NCBI RefSeq assembly: GCF_905220415.1
Contig: NC_059543.1
Coordinates: forward strand, 8,446,001 to 8,510,000
From: Colias croceus
Lineage: Eukaryota; Arthropoda; Insecta; Lepidoptera; Pieridae
Length of the DNA stretch: 64,000 nt
Direction: 5' to 3'
Shown: piece after piece, positions 48,216 to 60,600 of the stretch
How positions within the stretch are numbered: position 1 is the first letter of the stretch
How the letters are laid out: the number at the start of each line of letters is the position of its first letter
Translations under genes and position numbers: made by a program
The notes under the pieces: generated by a model
The model's input: only the letters and a program-made list of their open reading frames with translations
Database searches by the model: none
Told to the model about the DNA's origin: nothing

Positions 48216-49716
48216 CTTTGACCTTGGTTAAAATCATGAATGTCATACCGTTAAATTAATTAGTTTTATAACGAACCTAGTTTTTAAATTAAAATGTATC
48301 CAAATAAGAGTGTATTATGGTGAAGCATAGTGCTATCACACAATAGAATAATTTCTCAAGCAGCATGAGAACATACCAATGGGGTCACGCAAAGACGTAA
48401 CAAATAATAAGCCACTTCCGACAATAGGTATAATATTTAATAACGAATAATCAAAGAGAAGTAAAAATTCTCAAATAGATGGCTAAGAAGTACCATTTAA
48501 TTTAATACCAAAATTCATTTGGTTGCTGGAACAGGCTCTTATTGTTAAATATTGGATTTTCGCCACCCCCTAATGACGTCATCATTTCTATATAGCTGTC
48601 TTGACACTTCCTAATTTGAAGAAGGAGTTTTTTTTATACGGAAAATATAAAAGTAAAAAATAAATCAAATGTTACATTTTTACTTGATGGGATAAATACT
48701 TCATTATATAATGAAAATATGTTTTCTTAACATAATTATTATTTATTTTCATACACCAGGGTGAACACTGTCTTCAAAATTAAATATAATTAGATAAGTA
48801 ATTCTCATTGTTTATTTAACAAGAAACGAGCGTAGTACCTACTTTCTGTTATAATTTTTAAAATTTAATACAATTGTGTTAAATGTTAAAGTGCGATATA
48901 TCCATAAGTAGCTCTGTGAAATTATGTTAATACTTTTTTAACATTAAACAAAAATTAACTTCCTATAGAAACTAGTACAGCGTGTGTTGAATGGCGCTCT
49001 ATGCGTCTGCTTTTGCTTTATCGTGGGATCTGACACTTCCCATCTTCAAAAGAAATGATGTTAAAGGCCTTTTGTCTTCAATTTATCATTCACCAATAAA
49101 ATAAATTAACAAAACTAGTTTAAATCATGAAGTAGGGAAAGAACTAGGAAACTCTATCAAGGGCTTTTCAAATAACATCCGGGAGAATGTGAAGTATAGA
49201 AAGTGTAATATATATTATTGGTATAGTAGATCAATAATACAAACTTGGTATTTAGTAAACTAGTTTTGCTTGTAGAAGTAATTTATAAAAATCACACATA
49301 GTTGTGTAATAATGTCAGAAACTAATGTTGTAACGTCCTGGTACAAAACTCGACGTATTTCCTCTTTTAAAATGTGTTAAATTAAATACTTAAAAATTAA
49401 TATAATTATAGCATATCTATATCCATATAAAACACACTTTATGTAGAAGGTATTTAAGATCATTTCAAACTTAACTGCAGTATTAACAAAAAATCAGAAT
49501 GAATGAATAATCAAATAACTCATTACCAATATCAAGATTTTAATACTCTTAACCTGATAACGTAATATGAAAAGTAAAAAGGCGAACAATATATTATAAT
49601 ACAATATAACATGCAGCTTAATCGAAGCGCAGTCGGTATAGAATAATATATTATTCTGTCAGATTGACTTGCACAATCCAAAACCGGTTAACCTCTCTAC
49701 GTGATATCATCAAACG

Positions 49717-49787
49717 ATTTTGTATTATATCTAATGTGAGACTCGGTTAACATATAACCGAGTCTCACATTAGATATAATACAAAAT
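49717..49787. repeat. Perfect 33-bp hairpin with 5-base loop
   Basis: The left arm 49717-49749 (ATTTTGTATTATATC...ACTCGGTTA) is exactly the reverse complement of 49755-49787, with loop ACATA. There are no mismatches. The arms end abruptly on both sides. Possibilities are a young fold-back insertion, a template-switch palindrome or a small-RNA precursor; sequence alone does not decide. Confidence 0.95.
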
Positions 49788-51527
49788 TGTTCTCGCTAAC
49801 ATTATGATAGGTATTTATTTTATCCCAGCGTTTGACCTTTCTGTAACATCGCTGCACGTTAACCTCTGAAAATGGCTATGAAAAAGTCTCATATCTAAAT
49901 TTAAAAGCTCGTATATAATATTTCTCTCGATAAGTAATAACTTTAAAATAACGAAGAGATACGTAATTTGTCTAAAGTACTTTTGTAGAGCGAGTACTTA
50001 CTTTACTACTTACTTTTTTTTTACTTTCTCATCGCTAATCTTATTTTAAGGAATTACTCCAGTAACATTCCTTGAAACATACGTACTAGATATACGAGAA
50101 ATAATGTAAATTCAAACAAAAAAGACATACACGTGCAGAAGACAACAAACTAGGATAAATAAGAAATAAAGTGGGATAAGAGAGCTTGTATATTTTGCTT
50201 AAAGAAAAACACTTCTGTTCACGAATCCTCAGTCTTATAGCAAATGTTGTACAAAAAGGAAAGTTCTCTCGACGACGACGGTTGCGTAACTTATTCAATA
50301 TCAGAATATTTTGTATCAATGAACTTTACAGCGTTTTGTCACGATAGAGCTAGCGCAATATTTCATTTGCCTACCGCCCTCGTCCCCATTGTAGCAACCC
50401 ACTAAATGAATTCACCGTCTCTAGACGTCTATTACGACCGTAGGTACGTGACCACGGAACAAAATTATTCCCTACTAAAACGAAAACACTCCAAAATTAA
50501 CGTAGCAGGGAACCGATTAATCGTCTGTTACATAGATTAAATGGATTCATTCCACTTCTTACCTTATCCTTAATAAATTTCGACGAGCTTTTGAAGGCTC
50601 TTACTTACATTATTGCGTGTATCAAGACACAATACAAGGAATTATTAATTTGGATCTACTTGTTCGGATACCGTTATCATTTTACATTTTGTAGCTTAGA
50701 GATCAACGTTATTGTTATAATATTGTTATGGATTACTTTTAATGAGTTTAAAAGATATTTTCATGAAAATCGATAAGTATCTCCAAAGCTAATATAATAT
50801 TCAGAAAGACGTATCAATTACTTAATTAAATTTAATTATGTCAATTTAAGTACTGAATACACAGCAGAGCATTAAATTTTATTAATAATTACCAATCGTC
50901 AATCACAAGTGGAATACAAACTGTGTACACTAGGTCTGATCATAAACAATCAGCTCGAAATGAAAACGAATTAACCGCATTAATTACAACGTTCAAAATA
51001 CATGAGCATTCGATATTTGTACGTAGTTTTTGGAGGTGTATATTATGTTGAATTAAATACATTATCAACCACAATTCAAATAATATATTCTGCATATGAA
51101 AATAACTATAGATTTGTACTGATAGGTATATGCAACGAATCTAATATACGCAAATCATGCGGGAAGTTATAAGAAATTGAATATTTTAATAAGCCTAAAT
51201 AGTAAATATATAATTGGTCTATAAACTTACTCATACTGTTTATTTATACACATTAATATACATCATAACAATTTTAAAGCTGTCAATAATTATGATAATT
51301 TATTAGGTATATTATCTATGTATATGTAATTAATGCTTTTTGAAGTACGTTAAAATTACAGTAGGTGGAAGTAGTTCTTTCCACATAAATAATACTTTCT
51401 CTGACCATAATTTCTCGTAATGGAGTACAGTACAAAGTCTTAATGACTATTTCTTTGCCTTTAAGTAGAGCAGTATGAGGTTTTCTCTTAGAACTAACTC
51501 AAGGTGTGTTTACCTTCCAGATTTACG

Positions 51528-51602
51528 ATGTTGATAAGGTGTCGGACGGCACTGTGTGTCGTCGCGCTCCTGACACTCTACGCGACACAAGCAAACTCAG
51601 AG
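51528..51602 (+). CDS. uif: uif-like coding exon 1 (signal peptide)
   Basis: ATG at 51528 lies seven bases after the acceptor TACCTTCCAG, so a noncoding exon precedes it. It codes 25 residues: a short basic start MLIRCRT, a hydrophobic core ALCVVALLTLYA and a likely cleavage after ATQANS. It ends in phase 0 at GAG|GTAAGC. An in-frame GTG upstream lies in the intron and is not a start. Confidence 0.85.
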
Positions 51603-54600
51603 GTAAGCTTTAGTCTTAAGTTCAAGATAAGGCAATCGAATGTTACTTTTTATATGAGATTAACGGCCACGCTAGACAAGGCTTGGCTATTTTGGGAGAA
51701 TTTTATTATCCGTTAACTTCTTAAAAGCTAAGAAAACTTAGTCCAGAAAAGATAATTCTCTTAATTCTCTCAACAAAGCTTTGTAATACAATTTAATCGC
51801 GGCCATATAATATTAGTTAGTATAGTTTTCATCGTTTAACATTCAATCGAAAATAGGCTAATTTTACACATCCCGAGCTTAATCCTTAAAATTGGAAACA
51901 ATTATAATAATCATTGTTGTTAAATGATTAGTAAGTTGATTACGGTAATTAAATATAAAATATTAATATTTCATTCGCATGAATTTAATAATTAATTTTC
52001 TATTTGTATAGGTAACATCGATAAGGTACAAGTTTACTAACTATGACATGGATTAACGCAATTAAAGTTTGTTTTCCATACGCAATAGGTGTGGGTAGGC
52101 ATATTGTATTTAACCAATGTAATCAAAAGACGATCATGAATGAAGAATATATTATTACAGCTTCACGTCACGCTTCTCCTCTTCTTTGTTCAATACAATT
52201 CGATCAAAATAACTTCTTTTGTTAACAAACAATGTTATCAGTGATGTTATTAACAAGTACACCTTAAAAACAATATAGGCTTAAATTTTGCAATTACAAA
52301 CATGATATGTGTTCGGGAAAAAATGAAATTCTGTGTAGTAAGATTAATTAATGAATAAACCAATAACTTTGTTAACGCATTTCACGAATTAAAATACGTG
52401 AATGCTGCTTTTGCACGGATTTCATGTAAAGTAGGTACAACATATAAGACCAGAGTCAGTAATGAACCGTCAGTCTCACGTTTTCCCAAAATATGTAGAA
52501 TTAATAACTTACAGCATGTTACATTTGATAAAATTAAACAGTTTTAACATGCAAAGCTTGTGAGAATGAAATTTTTCATAAGAGCTTGTCCAGTTTAATC
52601 TGATAGTTAATAAAGCATATAAAAAGTAGTATAATATAATTGTATATTAACAGAAAAAAGCTCTAATATCACTGAAATTTATAGTAGTGCACTAGAGAAG
52701 AAATTCATATTACCTAAAACACATACAAAAAGACTTACAACTTTTTTCACTGTTTGCATTAGTAAAAGCAATAACAAACATCAATATTTACAAACGCAAA
52801 ACATTTCAAACTATTTACTCAATCGAGTTTAGCCTATATCGAAAACAATAATTATAAACAATTTTCTAATTCTACATTGCGATTAGCTTTCGCTCATCTA
52901 CTCTGATGAATGATGAAATGAAAAGTAATTAAAACGATTCCATAAAACCTAATTGTAAAATATATTTATGATGAACACACATTAAAATTGCTTATGTATT
53001 ATATGTTTATTATGATCGATCGAAGCACTAATATCACGATATGTTTACATATTGTCTCTTATCTCAATTCCAACAGCAATTTATCTTATATCATAAAGTC
53101 CGATTTGAATGTGTCCAAGTCCAACAGTCACGGACGCCGATTGTCCTCGATCTCACTTTCGCTTATTTAGCAAACCGTTACATTCCATCTTACTTCACCC
53201 ACACCAATTGTCGAATGGAAAACTGTAAAAGGGACTTCTGGGCAGATTTATTGCTTTGTTACGGATCGAAACGACCCACAACGATCGTATCATCAACGTA
53301 TTTATCATTGTAAATGTGTCAACGTTACCCCGTTTCGCAGATATCTACCCCCGAAACTGAAGTATATATTTTCGATAGAGCATAATATAACCACTTTAGT
53401 ATTATTTACGAGTTTCACGTGCGCTATCTGTTGTAAAAGTTAGAATCATTAATATTTTCTTAGTTTAAACATGATTCTCAGATCAAACAGCAAGGCTTTA
53501 TGTATTAACAATTCTAATTCTTGTTTTATTTTTGTTTTTACAGGGAAACCTCTTCACGTGTCCAAATGGTAAGTTGCATTTTATATACATATCTACTATT
53601 AGATATTTACCAACACAACATTAGTAGATTTTTTCACACATTTATCAAACTACAATATCACTTTTGAAATTAGAGTTCTATAAATTGTGCCCAAATTAAC
53701 TACTATGTAAATGTGGATAAAGAGCAATTAAATTAATTACAAAGCGTGCAACCTGAAACTTTTAAATTACACAAACATACATATTCGCACCTAACACAAA
53801 CATTATAGCAAAATGCATTAGCAGAAACGAGTTTTCGCTCACGAAGCTTATATAAAAGCATTTGTACTTCTAGTTGACAATAAAGCGAGATACGACTAGC
53901 TCATTCACAGCTTAACACAGCTTACGAACTAATGTGCTTAGTAAATTAATTAGTTACACAAGTTCCAAAACACTAAAAGCTCTCATAAACAAAGGTACCT
54001 GTATTCATATAATGTGATAACAGTGTCCTCTAATCTACTTTTATAAATGCACTACATAAAACATAATTATATCGTTCGTTATTAAAATGAAATTGAAATA
54101 ATTCTACAAAAGCAATAAGCTGATAATATTATCTCAATGATTAAACTAATTTGCGTATATTTTAAAACACAAAATATTTAGTCTAATAAATAGATAACTG
54201 TGTCGTCACTCGTCATGTGTTATTCAATACATAAATGTAAATCATATGTCGCACGTTGGTGTTCTCATATTGACAGCCAATGAGTAAGCAAATTAAATGG
54301 TTCACCGGTCTTCGTAATCTTCATTAACCACATAATTAATCTGCGGAGATTGCCTCTCAGCACACGCTACAGTGCTTTCCTAGCCACCTAGATAGATTGG
54401 CGTACGCTTCAGGTGTCCTCATACTCCTGAGATGAATAGACAGTTAATGGGTTACCTGCCTACGTTACGGTGCGCGTTAGGTGCAGTGCACACATACAGA
54501 TCTAAGATCAAAGCCCAAATAACAAGGCACTGGATTTCAACTATTATCGAAAACTACTGCTTGTTTAAGTTAATCCTGAACATAAATTAGTAAGTTATAC

Positions 54601-57600
54601 TGAAAAGCAGTTTTTATTATTTAAAACAAAAAAGTCGCCGTATCACAGTAATTAATACACATCGTCACCATCAAAATGTCACCTATATGCTACCCACAAA
54701 AGTGCTTTTGATAATATCAATGTGTAGCCTGCAGGAACGGGTATAATATTAACCTAGGGATGATTAGTTCGTCGACCTAGGCGTGGTAATGTCCTATTAA
54801 TATGCTGTAACTAAAACAACGTCTCTCCGTATGAATGTACTGCCAAAAAATGATACCTCCTGTATTTCTAGGTAAAGTTTATATAAACTGAGGATAAATT
54901 ACACCTCATCATCGATTAACACAGGGGGTTGTTATACCTCCCTAATAACGAGCGGCTTAATCTATACCAATGTTCTCGCATGCAATTAATTCACATATGA
55001 TGCAATGTGGGTAAATTACTTCCAATTAGAATAGGATGGTCTAATTCAATCATTCATATATATACCAGACAATAACCCTAGAATTGCATACTGTATGCAT
55101 TAATAGAGGAAGTGCGTATCTGTGCATTATTAACTGAGATACAGCAGTTAGGCTATAAGAGCCTCAGATTTCAATTAGTTAATCAAATACATTATAATAT
55201 AATATATTCGTCACTGTGGAGAAGTCAATATTCTATATGATGTCAATATTCTCAATAGATCATTGCTTGAAACGTAACACAAAATCATAACATCTTAAAT
55301 TACCTACGAATTTCAAAAATAGCAATTTATTGGTGTAATATTTACGTAGATTTGTGCAAAATAAGGTTATTTACATAAATTTAAGGTTCAACATTAACTT
55401 ATAAATTTGTATAACTATAATTTTGTTTGAGTATTATTGAGACGAATTTATTTCTCTTTTCCCGGTAACGTTGGTTTCCTTGATATTTTAGCATCCCCAA
55501 GGAAAGATTCAACGGGTCTGTATATATTTTTGCGGGCAGAAAGGCTAGTTACAACTTAATAACGCAATTAAAATCCCTTATCACGAATCCGCTGCGCCCA
55601 ACTGTCGGTTTACGTGAAAATATTAGCAATGATTCTGTATTTTTATTAGTACCTATTCTCCTGAGCGATTATTAACGTTTGAATTATAAAAAAATTAATT
55701 GACTTCTAAAGGAAATGCTTGTCTTCGTTTCCAGATATAGATAATTAAGATATTAGTATCCAATTATGTTGCCAATATTGACTCATATTCCAATATCGAT
55801 TTGTGTATCATTTATGTTTTCTACTTCACGATGATAAGGGTGGGTACCAGTAACAATAAACATTGAAAGAAATCAGTTACTAACGTCCTTCCTTATTTAA
55901 AAGCAATACCACGGTCTATAATTAATATTTAATACAAACGTTTTTGTACAAAGTAGAAATAGTACAATCGTTTCGTATAAGATCATCTTACATCCTAGAT
56001 TATTGTACTAAGAGAAATATTAATAACACGGATAAATAGCGCTAACATAACCGCTATTGTTGGTCAAGAGGCTAGGAATTCTAACGCTTTCACCGAAGAA
56101 GTTATGAGGGCATACTGCCACAGAGAACAGCAATATACCCTCAATAACGTTTATAAAAATTATATATATAGCTGCAAATACCTGTTATCTAAATACGCAA
56201 GCGCTTTTTATTAAAAGACTGTAGTAAATGCACTCAATTAAGTGAGAATTCCCAAGTATACAACTCGTTTAGAGTTAGTATAATAGCTAAATTGAGAACT
56301 CGTTTTAAAAGGTTATATTAATAACCTTCTTAAATTGGTGCTCAATTTATCTCTTAACTAAGAACTACCGGCTCTTTTACCAAGAGAATAGACAGGAGCT
56401 CATATAAAAGAAACCCAAATACTTACTCAGCCATTATAAAGAAAGATCAAACAGAAAAATAGCTCTGCTCTATGTCCAATTAGGGAACTTTACCCTTACT
56501 GCAATCGTAGAGAAATTGCAGGCAAAAAATTTAATAACTTTTATATACTAATGTTAGCTATTAAAACTTTGTTAATCATAAAGTCTGCGCTTATGGGGAT
56601 TAACTTATTAAGTAGGTTCACTTATAACTTAGCACGAGTGTTATATTCGGAGCATCACGATCTGGGTCAGTAGCTTTGTAAAACATCGTCACAAGGTTAC
56701 AATGGCAGTATAAATTCAACCATTTCATTTATTTACTGTGACAAGACGTAAACTACCGTAACAACTTACTGCGACTGTATTAGATTAGCGATTTAGTTAG
56801 ATAATACGCAATACCTTCGATTATTAAATTACCTTTGTATATTGTTATTTATTTTGCAATTTCTTGTTTAAAATATTTATAAGCATAACTAATTAAACGA
56901 GGGAAGTTTCACGTGTTTCATCAAAAAAATCATATCGGAGTTGAGCAATTTACCTAGGCGTTATTTTTTATGAAAATAAAAACGATAAATAATAATTTCA
57001 GTAAGTAATTAAAATGCTTGTTATACATTCGTGTGAACTAAAAGTTTATCGTTGAAAACGCCAATGATTTATTAGCTTTACAAAAATACGAAATACTTAT
57101 ATTAATAAAAGTACAGTTCTTATATCATAGTTCAAAATAATTTGAACTTTTTATACCCGACGCATTGCATTATAGCCTATTATGTTCGATAGACTGACAT
57201 CGAGAACTAGCCTTGAAGTTTATTCACATAGAGTGAAAGGCTAACGTATCATAGGCTGAGGCTAATATTATAAGAACTTATTAACATACCTATTAATGAC
57301 TCATTTTAACATCACAATCAGGCCTGTTAATCAATTTATTAAATACTATCGATATTTATTAACTCATTGTTTTAAATTTAATCATAGTTCTACGGGCTTT
57401 TTCAGATAGTAACATTTTATTTTAGATAAAAAATTAAATACGAAATACTTCTATGTTTCATAAACATCCATCCTACAAAAACTGTTCTTGCACTTAAACA
57501 ACGTGATTTTGCACATATGCAATGCACTCGGCTATGTAGAGCATCTTGATAATTTGATCTTGGTGCTCTTTGTGGCAACTAGGCCTCAAAGAGACTGTTA

Positions 57601-60600
57601 TAGGACATTTCCCTTGCTATAGCGTATCGATGATACTTGAAACCCAATCGTGCATATGCAATATTTATGTCACCCATGACCAACATGGGAACGGAATGCA
57701 TGAATGCAACTCATCGCATAGGTAATATAAGTTACCAGTTACCACTAAACTTATTTAGGAAATTATGAACATGATTTTATTTAGAGCGAAGAAATTTATC
57801 TAATATCTGAACAGTATACAGTTATAGGTTCCAAATATGAAATACCCAAGTTATTTTTCTTATAAGATTTAACTTTTTACGTATTAAACTAATTATAATA
57901 AACTACTTAGGTAGTAAAGAGATGAGTCTCTAGAGATAGGTTATATATGTAGGTTGCCATGATATTGACTGAGCGGTTATTTGTGGATTTGTACAGATAA
58001 TAAAAGTATTTAGCCGCATTCGTACGTACTTTTATTTCGTGCTAACACAGAAGTGGGTCAAACATTGCATCGTGTTGCGCGTTGCAGTGAAGCGTGAATC
58101 CATCGCAGTCTTCACATTCATCGGCCAGCTCACACGCTCTATTTGTCATTATTTGTTTTTTATCGTCGGCACGGAAGTACTTTGTAAGTTCGTAACGTAG
58201 TCAAAGATCTCCTAGTCTACCATCATCTGGTATTCTCTGCTGCAGTATGAACTAGTTGATACGAATCAACGTGTGTTGACCAGATAGTATATCTTAGTAT
58301 CGATTGAAAAATTGCAATACCAATTCAAAAAGGCAAACTATAAGTAGGAAAGTGTAGGTACACTATGATGAAGGGTTTATTTTATTGAGATAAAAGAACA
58401 CAAAATACAACTTATTTTTAATAAACTTTGAACAATATGTTCGTAATGTGGATGCGTTTACACGACGCTCAAACTCCTTACGTAAATAAACCAGATGGTA
58501 TTATCATTCAAGGCTCTAATTGTTGTAAATTTCACAATAAGAGAGTTTCGAGCCCTTAGAGAAAGTCTTCTTAAGTATTTACCTGTGATACACAATTTAC
58601 TCAGCAAACATGTAAAATACATAACACGTACATTTCCTTTCACCTAATAGTCATCGCACGTTTAACTTTTCCGACTACTGTTCTAAAGTTTTATGCAAAT
58701 ATTTTCGTGATAGAAAATTTTAAATTACACATCAGTTAAGTCATAAACATTAATAATATTATATCTTTTCTATCTTTTCAGGCTGGGACTTAAAAGGTCT
58801 ACACTGTTACAAATTCTTCAACATAAGGCATTCCTGGGAAAAAGCAGCTGAATTATGTCGAAGGTAAATTGAATTTTATGAATGCTTTTAAAATAATTAT
58901 CAACATTTTAAACCATTTTTAAAAAATATTAAACTGTATTAAATAAGTAATCGTTGATGATTTGTCCTTCCAGATATGGCAGTGAACTAATGGTCATTGA
59001 CACTTACAACGAAAATAACATGACCGCCAGTTTGGTCCCATCTAGTCCAAGTAATAACCATTACTGGCTCGGTCTAGCTACCGTCGATGACCTAAGGACA
59101 AACACGCTCGAATCGGCAGCTGGTGGTTTAGTGTCACAGTACGCTGGGTTCTGGGATTTGAGGCAACCTAATCCTAAAGACGGAGAATGCGTGGACGTTC
59201 ATGTTACTTCCGAAAGACAATCATGGGAGCTGACAACTTGCGAAACACTTCTGCCTTTTATGTGTAGGGCAAACGCTTGTCCTGAAGGTAACTATAATAT
59301 GAATAATAATATATATATTATAATAATAATAATTTATCAGATCTGTTGATTATTAGGTCTATTTCTTTTTAGTTACATTGTGTATTTCTATATGCATAAC
59401 ATTACTAACATCTCAACATTTTCATAAATTTTCAGGAACGTTCCACTGTTCGAATGGGAAGTGCATTAACGCTGCCTTCAAATGTGATAAGCAAGATGAT
59501 TGTGGAGATGCTTCTGATGAAATGGATTGTGCCTCAGAATGTCACTTCTATATGGCAAGCAGTGGAGACGTTGTTGAAAGTCCTAACTACCCTCACAAAT
59601 ATCCGCCTTTTAGTGAATGCAAATGGACACTCGAGGGACCTCAAGGACAAAATATCGTTTTACAGTTCCAAGATTTTGAAACTGAAAAGTCTTTCGATAC
59701 TGTTCAAATCTTAGTAGGTGGCCGCACCGAAGACAAATCTGTTAACCTAGCGACTCTTTCAGGAAAACAAGATTTATCGACTAAAATTTACGTGTCAGCT
59801 TCGAACTTCATGGTAATTAAATTTAGTTCTGATGGTTCAGTGGAAAGAAAAGGTTTTAGAGCTTCATGGAAAACTGAATCATCAAATTGCGGTGGAATTT
59901 TGAGAGCGACACCTCAAGGTCAAGTTTTAACTTCACCTGGATATCCAAATAATTACCCCGGGGGATTAGAGTGCATGTACATAATTGAAGCCCAACCCGG
60001 ACGGATTGTTTCTTTAGAAATTGAAGATTTAGACTTAGAAATGAATAGAGACTACATCGTAATTAAAGACGGCAATTTACCGTCCAGCCCTGTACTTGCA
60101 CGGTTAACTGGTCCGGGTGAAGATAACCAAAAGGTTGTCATATCAACAACAAACCATCTATACATGTATTTCCGCACAAGCCTTGGAGACTCCAAGAAAG
60201 GATTTAATATGAGATATTCACAAGGTTGTAGGGCTACCATAATTGCCGCAAATGGTACATTTACTTCGCCCGCCTTTGGTCTTAGCAATTACCCCAATAA
60301 TCAAGAATGTTTATACAGGGTCAAAAATCCGAATGGCGGCCCTCTTTCATTAAAGTTTAATGATTTTAACATCCATCCATCTGATGTTGTTCAAGTATTT
60401 GACGGTTCAAGTACAAACGGCCTTAGGTTGCATTCTGACAACGGATTTACGGTCAAACCACGGATAACTTTAACTGCCTCAAGTGGAGAAATGTTAATAC
60501 GTTTTATGTCTGACGCCTTACACAATAGCATTGGATGGAAAGCAACATTTTCAGCAGGTAAATATATAGTTCTATTTATAAAAATTTACGTTTTGATTAA

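Larger units (their letters stand above)
28201..51520 (+). other. Presumed giant first intron of the uif-like gene
   Basis: Between the island and the acceptor TACCTTCCAG at 51511-51520 no conserved coding exon was recognised. Contents are a tRNA gene, short transposable elements, palindromes and two small ORFs of uncertain value, listed separately. If the island is not the promoter of the downstream gene, this is intergenic DNA with an unseen first exon. Confidence 0.4.

Noticed and set aside
51504..51527. Earlier in-frame GTG start for the uif-like signal peptide
   Set aside because: The acceptor TACCTTCCAG at 51511-51520 lies between it and the ATG, so those codons are intronic.
53041..53313. 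90-codon + strand frame in a uif-like intron
   Set aside because: Neither frame in this stretch joins the flanking exons in phase, and no domain is visible.
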